A stretch of DNA of 64,000 bases from DATBVX01 sp963695985. Its GTDB lineage: Bacteria > Pseudomonadota > Gammaproteobacteria > Steroidobacterales > Steroidobacteraceae. The stretch covers positions 62,001 to 126,000 of the forward strand of contig CAVOIC010000002.1 in NCBI GenBank assembly GCA_963695985.1, written 5' to 3'. A model generated the notes under the pieces. It saw nothing but the letters and a program-made list of their open reading frames with translations. It was not told the DNA's origin and made no database searches. The position numbers were made by a program, and so were the translations under genes. Positions 53,571 through 62,576 of this stretch are shown here, in pieces. Position 1 is the stretch's first letter. Every line of letters begins with the position of its first letter.

Positions 53571-55378
53571 ATGAATGTCCGCCCGCTGTTGAGCATCGTT
53601 GTAGCGCTCGCCTTCGCCCCTCAATCCATGGCGGCGGATCGGAGTGCGTCTGCGCAATACGGCATAGCTTTCGCGAGCTTCGCGCCGCTCAACACCGACA
53701 TCTTTATTGCGGACGCGGACGGCAGTAACGCGCGGCCGTTCCTGGCCGATCCGGAGCTCGACTACAACGCGTCGTTTTCGCACGACGGCAACTGGATCGT
53801 GTTCACCTCGTACCGCAACAGTTCAGCCGACATCTACCGTGCACACCCGGACGGGTCCGGGCTCGAACGCCTCGTCGACAGTCCGGCGTTCGACGATCAG
53901 GGCAGCTTGTCGCCCGATGGCAAGTGGCTCGCATTCGTCTCGAGCCGCAGCGGCCAAGCGGACATCTGGATTCTGAACCTTGCGTCTCGCAAGGTGCGCA
54001 ACCTCACGCACCATCCGGCCGGCGATTTTCGACCCGCGTGGTCGCCCGACGGCAAGTGGCTGGCGTTCTCCAGCGACCGCAACTCCACACATCCGAAAGG
54101 ACTATCGGGTTTCGCCACGATGCTGTCGATCGAGCTCTACATCGTGAAGTTCGACGGCACCGGTTTGCGGCGCGTCACGCGCGACCAGGAGTACGCGGGA
54201 GGGCCTGCGTGGTCACCTGACGGCGCGCAGCTCGCCTTCTACCAGACGAACATCACGGAGAACTACAAGATCACCAGTCCCCGACATCTGCGCGGTACGA
54301 CGCAGATTGCCAGCATCGATCTGAAGACTCGCGTGCGTCACACGTTGACGTCGGGCGATGGCGAAAAGTGGTCACCGCGCTGGCTCGCGCCCGATCGCAT
54401 CGGCTATGTGAGCGGTGGACCGCAAGGCGGTATCGAGTTCACGGCGGGTGCGGCGGGCGCACGCGGTGAATTCGGCAGCCCGGACTGGTCCCCGGATGGC
54501 CACAGGATGGTGTTTCATCGCGACCGCGATGACGAGTGGCCGCCCGTGCACGCCTGGCACAGCCTGGACCCGAAATTCGCGCTCGTGCGCACAGGGGTCT
54601 TCCCCTCGTATGCGCCCTCGGGCCGACGGCTGGTCTGCAACGATCAGACTGCCGCGGTTCTCCACAGCAACCTCCTCATCATGGATGCCGATGGCTCACG
54701 GCGCTCGCTGCTCTTCAGTTCCGCCGACAAGAGCTGCGCTGTCGCCGTCGTGGGAAACGCAAGGCAATCGGATCGCGTTCTCCTACGGCCATTTCTTCCA
54801 GACGGTGCTCGGACTCGCTGCCGCGGATGTCGCGGTGATCCGCGATGATGGCACCGATCTCAGGATCCTGACGGACGGGAAATCAAACTATGCTTTCCCC
54901 AGCTGGTCGCGAGACGGACGGCAGATCGTCTATCGCGAAGCCAGCAAGCAGCGCAACGGTCTCTACATCGTCGATGCGGAGACCGGCGTGAGCCGTGCGC
55001 TGATCACGGGCAAGGCACACTACAACTTTCCCGCGTGGTCGCCGACCGACGATGTCATCGCCTTTCACCAGCGATCATGAAGGCGACTACGAGATCTACA
55101 CCATCAGGCCCGATGGCACGCATATCAGGCGCCTGACACGCTCGCCCGGAAATGACGCCCATGCGCGCTGGTCGCCCGATGGCCGCTGGCTCGCCTTCGC
55201 GAGTCAGCGCGGCGGGTTCAAGGATGAATCGGTCCTGCACCCCTACAATCCCCAGCCTTATGGCGAGATCTACGTGATGCGTGCCGACGGCACGCAGGCA
55301 CACGCGCTGACCGACAATCAGTTCGAGGATGCGACGCCCACGTGGATTCCCGCATACGCGAGCGGCACGAGCCCTTAG
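53571..55378 (+). pseudogene. Exported PD40/TolB-like propeller protein, frame broken twice
   Basis: The ATG at 53571 opens a signal peptide (LLSIVVALAFAPQSMAAD) and many PD40 repeats (NASFSHDGNWIVFTSYRN, RPAWSPDGKWLAFSSDRN and others). After 54733-54736 the repeats continue in another frame (LSPSWETQGNRIAFSYG), and after 55062-55066 in a third (FTSDHEGDYEIYTIRPDG). Deleting one base at each place restores a single run of repeats to the stop at 55378. Without repair the frame ends at 54848. Such propellers are periplasmic and often accompany peptidase or transport genes. The gene lies 25 bases after the aldehyde dehydrogenase. Confidence 0.78.
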
Positions 55379-55380
55379 GC

Positions 55381-56233
55381 ATGACACCGCTGACGCTTGC
55401 TGAAGCGATTGAACGCCACGTCAAGGACGGCCAGAGCATTGCGCTCGAGGGTTTCACGCATCTCATTCCATTCGCGGCGGGGCATGAAATCATCCGCCAG
55501 CGCCGGAAGAACCTGCATCTCATCCGCATGACGCCGGACCTCATCTACGATCAGATGATCGGCATGGCCTGTGCGAATCGGCTGACATTCTCCTGGGGCG
55601 GCAATCCGGGCGTGGGCTCCCTGCACCGCTTGCGAGATGCGGTCGAGAAGGAATGGCCTGCGCCGCTGCAACTCTTCGAGCATACGCACGCGGAGATGGC
55701 CGTGGCCTACACGGCAGGCGCCAGCGGCCTGCCCTGCGGTCTGATGCGCCGCTATGCCGACACAGACCTCACGAGGCTCTCCGGTTCACGCATCAAGGCG
55801 CTCGAATGTCCCTTCACGGGCGATGCGCTCCACGCGGTGCAGGCCCTCAACCCGGATGTCACGATCCTGCACGCGCAACAGGTCGATGCCGAGGGCAATG
55901 TGCTGATCCGCGGCATCGTCGGCGCCTGCAAGGAAGCGGCGCTCGCGGCACGCTGTCTCATCGTCACGGTGGAGGAGCAGGTCGAGCGCCTCAACGCGGA
56001 CATGAATGCGATCGTGCTGCCGAGCTTTCTCATTAGCCGCAGTCGCCGTCGTTCCGGGAGGCGCGTATCCGTCCTATGCGCAGGATTACTACTCGCGCGA
56101 CAACAGTTTTTACCTGGCGTGGGACGACATCGCGCGTGATCGCAAGACGTTCCTGCTGTGGATGGAACGCCACGTCCTCGGCCTGCGCGACCACGCGGAG
56201 TTTCTGCGTGCCGTGAAGGTCTCTCCCGCCTGA
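55381..56233 (+). pseudogene. CoA-transferase subunit alpha, frame broken once
   Basis: The ATG at 55381 follows the previous stop by two bases. The first 215 or so residues match family I CoA-transferase alpha subunits: LTLAEAIERHVKDGQSIALE, FTHLIPFAAGHEIIRQ and a VTILHAQQVDAEGNVLIRG region. After 56031-56035 the frame needs to change to read AVAVVPGGAYPSYAQDYY and WMERHVLGL. One base removed restores LPSFLIAAVAVVPGG. Without it the frame ends at 56139. The beta subunit is encoded at 57014, separated by crcB and a DUF190 gene. The alpha subunit would bind the acyl-CoA/acid substrate with beta. Confidence 0.8.
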
Positions 56234-56255
56234 GACAACGTAAAGGAAGGCTCAC

Positions 56256-56639
56256 ATGCCCTGGCTCAGTTTGCTGGCAGTTGGCGCGGGCGCCGTGTTG
56301 GGCGCATGGCTGCGCTGGGGATTGGGGTTGCTGCTCAATCCCGTCTTCCCCACGCTGCCGCTCGGCACACTTGCCGCCAATCTACTTGGCGGTTTCGTCA
56401 TCGGACTCATGATGGCCGGCGCCGATCCGTTCGGCCTCTCACCCAGCACGCGCCTGTTCATCACGACCGGATTTCTTGGCGCCCTCACCACCTTTTCGAC
56501 TTTTTCCGCGGAGACGATGTCACTGCTGCTGCGCGCTCAGTATGCGTGGGCTGCGGCGACGGTCGCAGTACACGTGAGCGGGTCATTGCTCCTCACCGGC
56601 GCCGGCATCGTGCTGGTGCGCGTGCTCGTTGGACGGTGA
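56256..56639 (+). CDS. crcB: Fluoride channel CrcB/FluC
   Basis: This 127-residue four-helix protein has VLGAWLRWGLGLLL, GTLAANLLGGFVIGLMM and FLGALTTFSTFS, the Fluc family motifs, including the TFS phenyl box. It exports fluoride from the cytoplasm. It has a good ribosome site (AAGGAAGG) 22 bases after the CoA-transferase alpha stop. No fluoride riboswitch precedes it. It lies inside a catabolic operon between the two CoA-transferase subunits, together with DUF190. Confidence 0.92.
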   Translation: MPWLSLLAVGAGAVLGAWLRWGLGLLLNPVFPTLPLGTLAANLLGGFVIGLMMAGADPFGLSPSTRLFITTGFLGALTTFSTFSAETMSLLLRAQYAWAAATVAVHVSGSLLLTGAGIVLVRVLVGR

Positions 56640-56672
56640 CCGACTCCCGCCTGCATTGAAATGGAGAGCTCC

Positions 56673-57017
56673 ATGAATGGCACCTACCTGCGCTTTTACA
56701 TGCACGAGAACGTCAGGCACCACCATCGCTTGATGTACGAATGGCTGCTCGAGCACGCCCGGGCGAATGGCATTCACGGCGGTTCCGCGTTCCGGGCCAT
56801 TGCCGGCTTCGGTCGTCACGGCATACTTCATGAGCAGCATTTCTTCGAGCTCGCCGGCGATCTCACGATCGAGGTCGAGTTCGTCATGACCGACACGCAA
56901 GCCGATCGGCTGCTGGAGAGCCTGCGCAAGGAGAGTGTCAGCCTGGTATACGCACGCTTGCCGGCAGAGTTCGGCATCATCGGCACGAAGGACGGCAGCG
57001 GAGCTGCGAAAGCGTGA
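56673..57017 (+). CDS. DUF190-family protein
   Basis: From the ATG at 56673 (a GGAGAG upstream, favoured over the ATG at 56661) the protein has 114 residues. It begins LRFYMHENVRHHHRLMYEWL and has HARANGIHGGSAFRAIAGFG, the DUF190 pattern. DUF190 genes are widely paired with crcB, and the protein may help fluoride export or sense it. Its stop overlaps the GTG start of the CoA-transferase beta subunit (GTGA). Confidence 0.88.
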   Translation: MNGTYLRFYMHENVRHHHRLMYEWLLEHARANGIHGGSAFRAIAGFGRHGILHEQHFFELAGDLTIEVEFVMTDTQADRLLESLRKESVSLVYARLPAEFGIIGTKDGSGAAKA

Positions 57018-57811
57018 CTTCTCCAGCCTACACCGCGGATGAGATCATGACCGTGACTGCGGCGCGGCAGCTGCGCGACGGCGCGGTGTGCTTCGTCGGC
57101 ATCGGCCTGCCCAGTGCCGCGTGCAATCTCGCGCGCTTGCGTCACGCACCGAACCTGGTCTTGATCTACGAGTCAGGAACCGTGGGCACGAAGCCGAGCG
57201 TGCTGCCACTGTCGATCGGGGACGGCGAGCTCGCAGAGACGGCGGATAGCGTCGTGCCTCTGCCCGAGATCTTCACGCACTACCTGCAGCGCGGGCGCGT
57301 GGATGTCGGGTTTCTCGGCGCGGCGCAGATCGATCGCTACGGCAATCTGAACACCACGGTCGTCGGCGACTATTCACATCCGAAGGTCAGGCTGCCGGGT
57401 GCGGGCGGCGCGCCGGAAATCGCAACGCATGCACGCGAAGTGCTGATCGTGATGAAGCAATCGCCGCGCAGCTTCGTCGCGCAGCTCGACTTCGTCACGT
57501 CCTGCGGCTACCTCGACGGTTCGGGGGCACGGCGCCGGAGCGGTGCACCCGGGAAGGGACCGACGGCCGTGATCACCGATTTCGGCGTGCTGCGGCCACA
57601 CCCGCAGACGGACGAGCTGCAGTTGACGGGCACCTATCCCGGCGTCACCGTGGAGGCCGCGCGCGATGCCACCGGCTGGCCGCTTCAGCTGGCGGAGCGC
57701 ATCGAGGAGCTGCCGGCTCCTGAACGGGAGGACCTGGACTGCTTGCGGGATCTTGACGCGCGCACCCGAGCCGCACACTCAAGACCGATCCGGATCAGGC
57801 TGCCAGGCTGA
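57014..57811 (+). CDS. CoA-transferase subunit beta
   Basis: This 265-residue protein has the beta-subunit pattern: GAVCFVGIGLPSAACNLARL, the catalytic Glu in LIYESGTVGTK, GFLGAAQIDRYGNLNTTV and HPKVRLPGAGGAPEIATHA. It resembles glutaconate/3-oxoadipate-type CoA-transferases. With the alpha subunit it would move CoA from acetyl- or succinyl-CoA to a carboxylic acid. The start is GTG coupled to the DUF190 stop. Confidence 0.88.
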   Translation: MTSPAYTADEIMTVTAARQLRDGAVCFVGIGLPSAACNLARLRHAPNLVLIYESGTVGTKPSVLPLSIGDGELAETADSVVPLPEIFTHYLQRGRVDVGFLGAAQIDRYGNLNTTVVGDYSHPKVRLPGAGGAPEIATHAREVLIVMKQSPRSFVAQLDFVTSCGYLDGSGARRRSGAPGKGPTAVITDFGVLRPHPQTDELQLTGTYPGVTVEAARDATGWPLQLAERIEELPAPEREDLDCLRDLDARTRAAHSRPIRIRLPG

Positions 57812-57853
57812 AGCGCTTCGGCAGCGGCGATCATCAAGCTGAGGAAGTGTCAT

Positions 57854-59179
57854 ATGCGATCACCTCACATCCATACCGAACTGCCAGGACCCAAAGCGCG
57901 CGCGCTGATCGAACGTGATCGCGCCGTCACCACGCCCTCCTATCCGCGCGACTACCCGTTCGTGATGGCGAAGGGTCGCGGCGCCGAGGTCTGGGATGTC
58001 GACGGCAACCGGTTTCTCGATTTCGCTGCCGGCATCGCGGTGTGCAGCACCGGTCACAGTCATCCGGCCGTCGTCGCGGCGATCAAGGAAGCGGCGGACG
58101 ATTTCCTGCATATCTCGAGCGACTACTGGCACGAGCGCATGACGAAGCTCGCGGAGAAGATCAATGCGCTCGATCCGATGCGCGAGCCCGTGCAGATTCT
58201 CGTCTGCCAGAGCGGCACGGAGGCGGTCGAAGGTGCGCTCAAGCTCGCGCGCTATGTCACCGGTCGGCCGCGCTTCATCGGTTTCCTCGGCGGCTTTCAC
58301 GGCCGCACCATGGGCTCGCTCGCCTTCACTGCCAGCAAGTACACGCAGCAGGCGGGATTCTTTCCGACCATGCCGGGCGTGACACATGTGCCCTACCCCA
58401 ACACGTATCGGCCGCTGTTCGCCGGTGCCGACCAGGGCAAGGCGGTGCTCGATTACATCGAGGGCACGCTGTTTCAGACCAACGTGCCGCCGAACGAGGT
58501 CGCCGCGATCCTGGTCGAGCCGTTGCAGGGCGAAGGCGGGTACCTTGTGCCGCCGGATGGATTCCTACAGGGCCTGCGCGAGCTCTGCGACCGCCACGGC
58601 ATCCTGCTCATCTTCGATGAGGTGCAGGCAGGCATCGGACGCACCGGCAGGATGTTCGCGAGCCAGCACTGGGGCGTGTCGCCCGACATCATGACGCTGG
58701 CCAAGGGATTGGGCTCGGGGCTGCCGATCGGCCTCGTCGTGGCGCGCCGCAAACACATGGAGAAATGGAAGCGCGGCGCCCACGGCAACACCTTCGGCGG
58801 CAATCCGCTGTGCTGTGCCGCCGCGCTGGCGACTCTGGATCTCGTCGAGCGCGAGTACGCGGCGAATGCAGCTGCGGTCGGCGAGTACTTCATCGGCAAG
58901 CTGCGTGAGTTGCAGAAGCGCTTCGAATGCATCGGCGATGTGCGCGGCAAGGGACTCATGATCGGCATGGAGCTGATCGAGGATCGCACCAGCAGGAAGC
59001 CCGCGCGCGCGCTGTGCGAGCGAATGCTCACGACCGCGTTTCACAACGGGCTGCTGTTGTTGTCATGCGGAGTGAGTACGGTGCGCTTCATCCCGCCGCT
59101 GATGGTCAATCGCGGGCACGTCGATGAGGCGATGGGGATGATCGAGGCGAGTCTCAATGACGCACTAGCGGCGCGCTGA
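57854..59179 (+). CDS. Class III aminotransferase (4-aminobutyrate aminotransferase-like)
   Basis: This 441-residue PLP enzyme has VCQSGTEAVEGALKLARYVT, FLGGFHGRTMGSLAFTASK, LIFDEVQAGIGRTGRMFASQ and LMTLAKGLGSGLPIGLVVAR-like PLP-lysine region IMTLAKGLGSGLPIGL. It closely resembles GABA/acetylornithine-type enzymes, more so than the first aminotransferase of the operon. It probably converts an omega-amino acid such as GABA or a relative. It is the last gene of the operon, 42 bases after the beta subunit. Confidence 0.9.
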   Translation: MRSPHIHTELPGPKARALIERDRAVTTPSYPRDYPFVMAKGRGAEVWDVDGNRFLDFAAGIAVCSTGHSHPAVVAAIKEAADDFLHISSDYWHERMTKLAEKINALDPMREPVQILVCQSGTEAVEGALKLARYVTGRPRFIGFLGGFHGRTMGSLAFTASKYTQQAGFFPTMPGVTHVPYPNTYRPLFAGADQGKAVLDYIEGTLFQTNVPPNEVAAILVEPLQGEGGYLVPPDGFLQGLRELCDRHGILLIFDEVQAGIGRTGRMFASQHWGVSPDIMTLAKGLGSGLPIGLVVARRKHMEKWKRGAHGNTFGGNPLCCAAALATLDLVEREYAANAAAVGEYFIGKLRELQKRFECIGDVRGKGLMIGMELIEDRTSRKPARALCERMLTTAFHNGLLLLSCGVSTVRFIPPLMVNRGHVDEAMGMIEASLNDALAAR

Positions 59180-59306
59180 CCGCCTCTGAAGCCCTTCGAT
59201 CCGATCGAGCAGACACGCCCCTTGGCCGAGCCGTGGGGTTGGGAGTAGAGTTCGCACCCGTTAACTGCCGGCACCAAGAATTCCAAGCCAACGCAGGGAG
59301 AAAGTC

Positions 59307-59867
59307 ATGACAGGTCTGGACGTACTGTGGCTACCGATACTGTTGTCAGCCGTCATCGTCTTCGTGGTGAGCGCGATCATCCACATGGGGCCGTTCTGGC
59401 ATCGCGGCGACTATCCCAAGGTCCCCGATCAGGACAAGTTGCAGGACGCGGTGCGGCCGCTCGCGATCCCGCCGGGCGACTACATGGTGCCCCGCGCCTC
59501 GAGCATGGCCGATATGCGCACGCCGCAATTTATGGAGAAGATGAACAAAGGACCGGTCATGGTACTCACCGTACTGCCCAACGGTCCGTGGTCGATGGCC
59601 AAGAACCTCGTGCTCTGGTTCATCTACACTCTGATCGTAAGCTTCTTTGCCGCTTACATCGGCGGCCGCGCTCTGCCCGCCGGCACCAACTATCTGCACG
59701 TATTTCAGATCGTCGGCGCCGCAGCGTTTGTCGGCTACTCGCTGGCGCTGCTGCAGATGTCGATCTGGTATCGCCGAGCGTGGAGCCTGACGATTAAGGC
59801 GCTCTTCGACGGGCTCATCTACGGTCTTCTGACCGCCGGCACGTTCGGGTGGTTGTGGCCACGCTAG
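59307..59867 (+). CDS. Integral membrane protein of unknown function
   Basis: This 186-residue protein has four helices at about 5-27, 100-120, 130-150 and 160-182. There is a polar loop after the first (HMGPFWHRGDYPKVPDQDKL) with an invariant-looking HRGDYPKVPD. A later ADMRTPQFMEKMNKGPVMVL follows. It resembles a conserved proteobacterial membrane protein without assigned role. A GGGAG ribosome site precedes the ATG. Confidence 0.75.
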   Translation: MTGLDVLWLPILLSAVIVFVVSAIIHMGPFWHRGDYPKVPDQDKLQDAVRPLAIPPGDYMVPRASSMADMRTPQFMEKMNKGPVMVLTVLPNGPWSMAKNLVLWFIYTLIVSFFAAYIGGRALPAGTNYLHVFQIVGAAAFVGYSLALLQMSIWYRRAWSLTIKALFDGLIYGLLTAGTFGWLWPR

Positions 59868-59925
59868 AGCATGACACAAATCGGCTGGGCAGCTTGGCCG
59901 TCGACGTTGCAGGCGGTTCGCTGAT

Positions 59926-60429
59926 TTAAATGCCGGGCATGCGGTCGCCCCAAGTCTTCCGCTGGCCCTCTAGCTCACGCAGGTAGTCGATGTTCGACTG
60001 GTGGCTCCTGATCTGGTCGGGGGTCCAGCAAAGTGTCCTCTGATTGAGGCGCGACCCGAGTACGGAACCTGACTTACAGTAGCGCTTGTCGCCGTCCATC
60101 ATGGTGACCTTGTAGCCCAGTCTTTTCATTACGGCATCCATCGCGTCCGCCTCTTCCTTGGCTCCCCTTGCCGTGGTGGTTTCGGAGGTTTTCTTGTCCT
60201 CTGTGGAGGCGGCGCTTTCAGTCGGAGCGGCTGCAGCGGGCGCGCTGGGAGTCGGCGTTGCTACCGCGCTGGGTACCGCACTCTCGATCTTAGGCGGTGG
60301 AGCGGGCGGTTCGGCAGTAGCCGCCGGTGCGGGCGTCGCGGGCGATCCGGATGGGAGAGGCTCGTCTGCGGCCCGAGCCGGTGAGCCGAAGAGTAGACCG
60401 GCCAGTAGCAAACCAATTGCGGCTCGCAT
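59926..60429 (-). CDS. Exported Pro/Ala-rich protein with conserved C-terminal domain
   Basis: This 167-residue protein has a signal peptide (LLLAGLLFGSPARAAD) and a Pro/Ala/Thr-rich stretch (about 22-82) that looks like a flexible linker. A compact C-terminal part carries KRYCKSGSVLGSRLNQRTLC and TPDQIRSHQSNIDYL, with two Cys likely forming a disulfide. This C-terminal motif recurs in small exported proteins of related bacteria. It may span the periplasm. The function is unknown. Confidence 0.65.
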   Translation of the reverse strand: MRAAIGLLLAGLLFGSPARAADEPLPSGSPATPAPAATAEPPAPPPKIESAVPSAVATPTPSAPAAAAPTESAASTEDKKTSETTTARGAKEEADAMDAVMKRLGYKVTMMDGDKRYCKSGSVLGSRLNQRTLCWTPDQIRSHQSNIDYLRELEGQRKTWGDRMPGI

Positions 60430-60520
60430 GGCGCCCTCCCGTCAACAAGTGATGTTTCGATGGCACAACTACCCATGTCGCGGTCAATGACTTCAGGACA
60501 GTCACGCAACCACGAGGACT

Positions 60521-62155
60521 TCAGTCCTCGAGCCAATAGATTCGATCGGCGATGATGTGATCCCCATTCCAAGTGCCAAACACCTGCACCGCCCTGTAAT
60601 CCCAAGGTCCGGGGTTTGGCTTAACGGCCCAGAAACCGCTCGCCAATCGACGCGAGCAAGAGCAGCCATTGGCTAATGTGTGGCCATAATAGAACTGGGT
60701 GTCAGCAGTCGCTTCCACAGTCAGCGTCGTCGATCCAATGGTTATTGGAAAGGTTGGCTCGTGCGCCAGGCGAACGTTGTGCCAGTGCTGGAGAGACACC
60801 TGATTCGAGGGGTCTCCCTGCTCAATACGCATGGCTGCAACGTGACCACGATAGCTGATAGTAAAGCCCGCGAGACTAACCCCACTGCCAAGGTTGAGGT
60901 CACCAAAGCCTATGGCTCGCGAACCCGCAGCGTCTCGCTGCGTCATCAGTGTCGAGGTACTGACTTCGACTGGCACATTGAGTACTTGAACGATCCTGGC
61001 CTCTGAATCCAGGCCCGTCACTGGGCCCTGCAGTCCCAGGTTGGCGCTGTTCTCCGTCTCGATGACTCGGGCGTGGATCACGCCGCGGTCATCCATTGGG
61101 CCAAACACCGTGAGCCAGTGCCCTTCGGTACCCTCCAGTAATACCGCTGACAAGAGCAGGCCTGTAAACGCGGTATTCAAGTCCGCAGTAATCGGATGAC
61201 CGTTGATGTCGAAGTCCTTGCTTGAGACCCAGCGTGTGATCATTCCGGAGATCAACACGCCTGGGGCGATGGAGAAATAGTCGACGTACTCGATCGCGTC
61301 GGCGTTAATCCCGCCGTTGCTTGCACCGTAGCCAAGCACCACCCAGAGAGGCATGCCTTGCACGCGTACCGTGTCGCCGTCGCCAATCCTGTTGGCCGGA
61401 AAACCGACGATTGCAGCGTCAACGTAACGTACCGGAATCTGATTGAGATGAAACAAGCCCTTTGTTTCATCAAGCGCGCTCACCACACCCGAAGCGTGCC
61501 ACCCGGAAAAGGCCGGCCATCGGTCTATTCGAGTCGCGACGATCGTGCCGTCCGTGTCCACGCGGCCGCTTACCGCGACCTGATCCCGCAGACCGAGCGT
61601 CGCGAGTGACGCAGGTCGGATAGAGTCGCCAAATATGGTTTCCGGCGTGACGACGATATTCTGCCCGATGACGTTCAACGTGCCATGGTCCGCATCGAGC
61701 GCCAGAATTCCGCCCGCTACGTCGTCATCTGAAACAATCCTGTCCGCAGTTCCTAACCGGGTTTGCAAATCGGCCTCGCCTACGACGGTCACCACGTGGC
61801 CCACCAGCAAATCGGTCACTGCTCCACACGAGCCATTGATCACCACGGAAGCGTTGACAGCCGAGTATTGAACGCCGTCGACGACGACGCCATCAGCTGC
61901 CAGGCGCTCGATGACTCCTTTGATCACCGGGCGCGACGGTCGTCCGCCGCCTTCGATGCCGGAAATGGCACGAAAACCCGGGCATTCGGTGACACTCGAC
62001 CACTCAGTGCCGGGCGCGGAGGTGCTCGCCCCGCTCGTGGATCGCCCAGAATCACTGGTACTCGGAGCCGCGTTGTACGATCCGTTTCCGCCGCACGCAC
62101 TCAGCCACAAAGCCGTCAGACCGAGCACGAATGAGCGTTCGATATTGAGGTTCAT
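60521..62155 (-). CDS. Large DUF5666-like lipoprotein
   Basis: This 544-residue protein has a lipoprotein signal (LGLTALWLSACGGNGS, acylated Cys). At least six repeated small beta-domains follow (for example VVGEADLQTRLGTADRIVSD and VSGRVDTDGTIVATRIDRWP), each with a GRVDTDGTIVATRI-like core, the DUF5666 pattern. It probably lies on the outer membrane or surface. It lies 421 bases before a second related gene at 62577. The C-terminus has several Trp and a CSCSRR segment. Confidence 0.75.
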   Translation of the reverse strand: MNLNIERSFVLGLTALWLSACGGNGSYNAAPSTSDSGRSTSGASTSAPGTEWSSVTECPGFRAISGIEGGGRPSRPVIKGVIERLAADGVVVDGVQYSAVNASVVINGSCGAVTDLLVGHVVTVVGEADLQTRLGTADRIVSDDDVAGGILALDADHGTLNVIGQNIVVTPETIFGDSIRPASLATLGLRDQVAVSGRVDTDGTIVATRIDRWPAFSGWHASGVVSALDETKGLFHLNQIPVRYVDAAIVGFPANRIGDGDTVRVQGMPLWVVLGYGASNGGINADAIEYVDYFSIAPGVLISGMITRWVSSKDFDINGHPITADLNTAFTGLLLSAVLLEGTEGHWLTVFGPMDDRGVIHARVIETENSANLGLQGPVTGLDSEARIVQVLNVPVEVSTSTLMTQRDAAGSRAIGFGDLNLGSGVSLAGFTISYRGHVAAMRIEQGDPSNQVSLQHWHNVRLAHEPTFPITIGSTTLTVEATADTQFYYGHTLANGCSCSRRLASGFWAVKPNPGPWDYRAVQVFGTWNGDHIIADRIYWLED

Positions 62156-62576
62156 GTTGTTGCTCCAGGAGCGCGCTGTTCTCTATCGCGATACCCCATG
62201 ACCACCAATTGGGCTTCTTCGGATGAGCGAGAAAGCGTCGAGCGACCGCGCGAGCGCCGACATCCGGAATTCCCTGATGCGTGCGCGCAGCGCAATCCGG
62301 GTCGACACCATCTCGCCGGATTGCGATGGGTACACGCTCGGTATCAGATGTTCTTCTCATGCGCATGAGCGCGATCGGCAGTCGCTCGACGTTGACACAC
62401 GTGAACTTCAACTGCTTCGGCGTCGATCGCGAGCTGTGCGCTGTTCGCTCCACGATCACGATCGGTGGACCGAAGCCGCCTACGACGGCGCCCGGTTGCA
62501 GTGGCCTCGCGAATCCCCTTGCTAACCGCGGGTGAGCCGGCACCAGGGCGATGGCACGAACCGACGTTCGCTCCCA
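62156..62576. other. Gene-free spacer between the two DUF5666-like genes
   Basis: This 421-base stretch has short open frames on both strands, but none has a plausible family pattern, signal sequence or ribosome site. It presumably contains the promoter of the lipoprotein gene at 60521-62155. I see no clear hairpin or palindrome. Confidence 0.5.

Noticed and set aside
51935..53596. A 553-codon open frame on the minus strand
   Set aside because: It is antisense to the aldehyde dehydrogenase, which has all family motifs. The protein is His/Arg/Ala-rich low-complexity with no domain.
56234..56256. Fluoride riboswitch before crcB
   Set aside because: The 22-base spacer is too short, and no riboswitch core is present in the preceding coding region.
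62052..62543. A 163-codon minus-strand frame before the DUF5666-like lipoprotein
   Set aside because: It overlaps the real lipoprotein start in another frame, is Arg-rich and has no domain or signal sequence.
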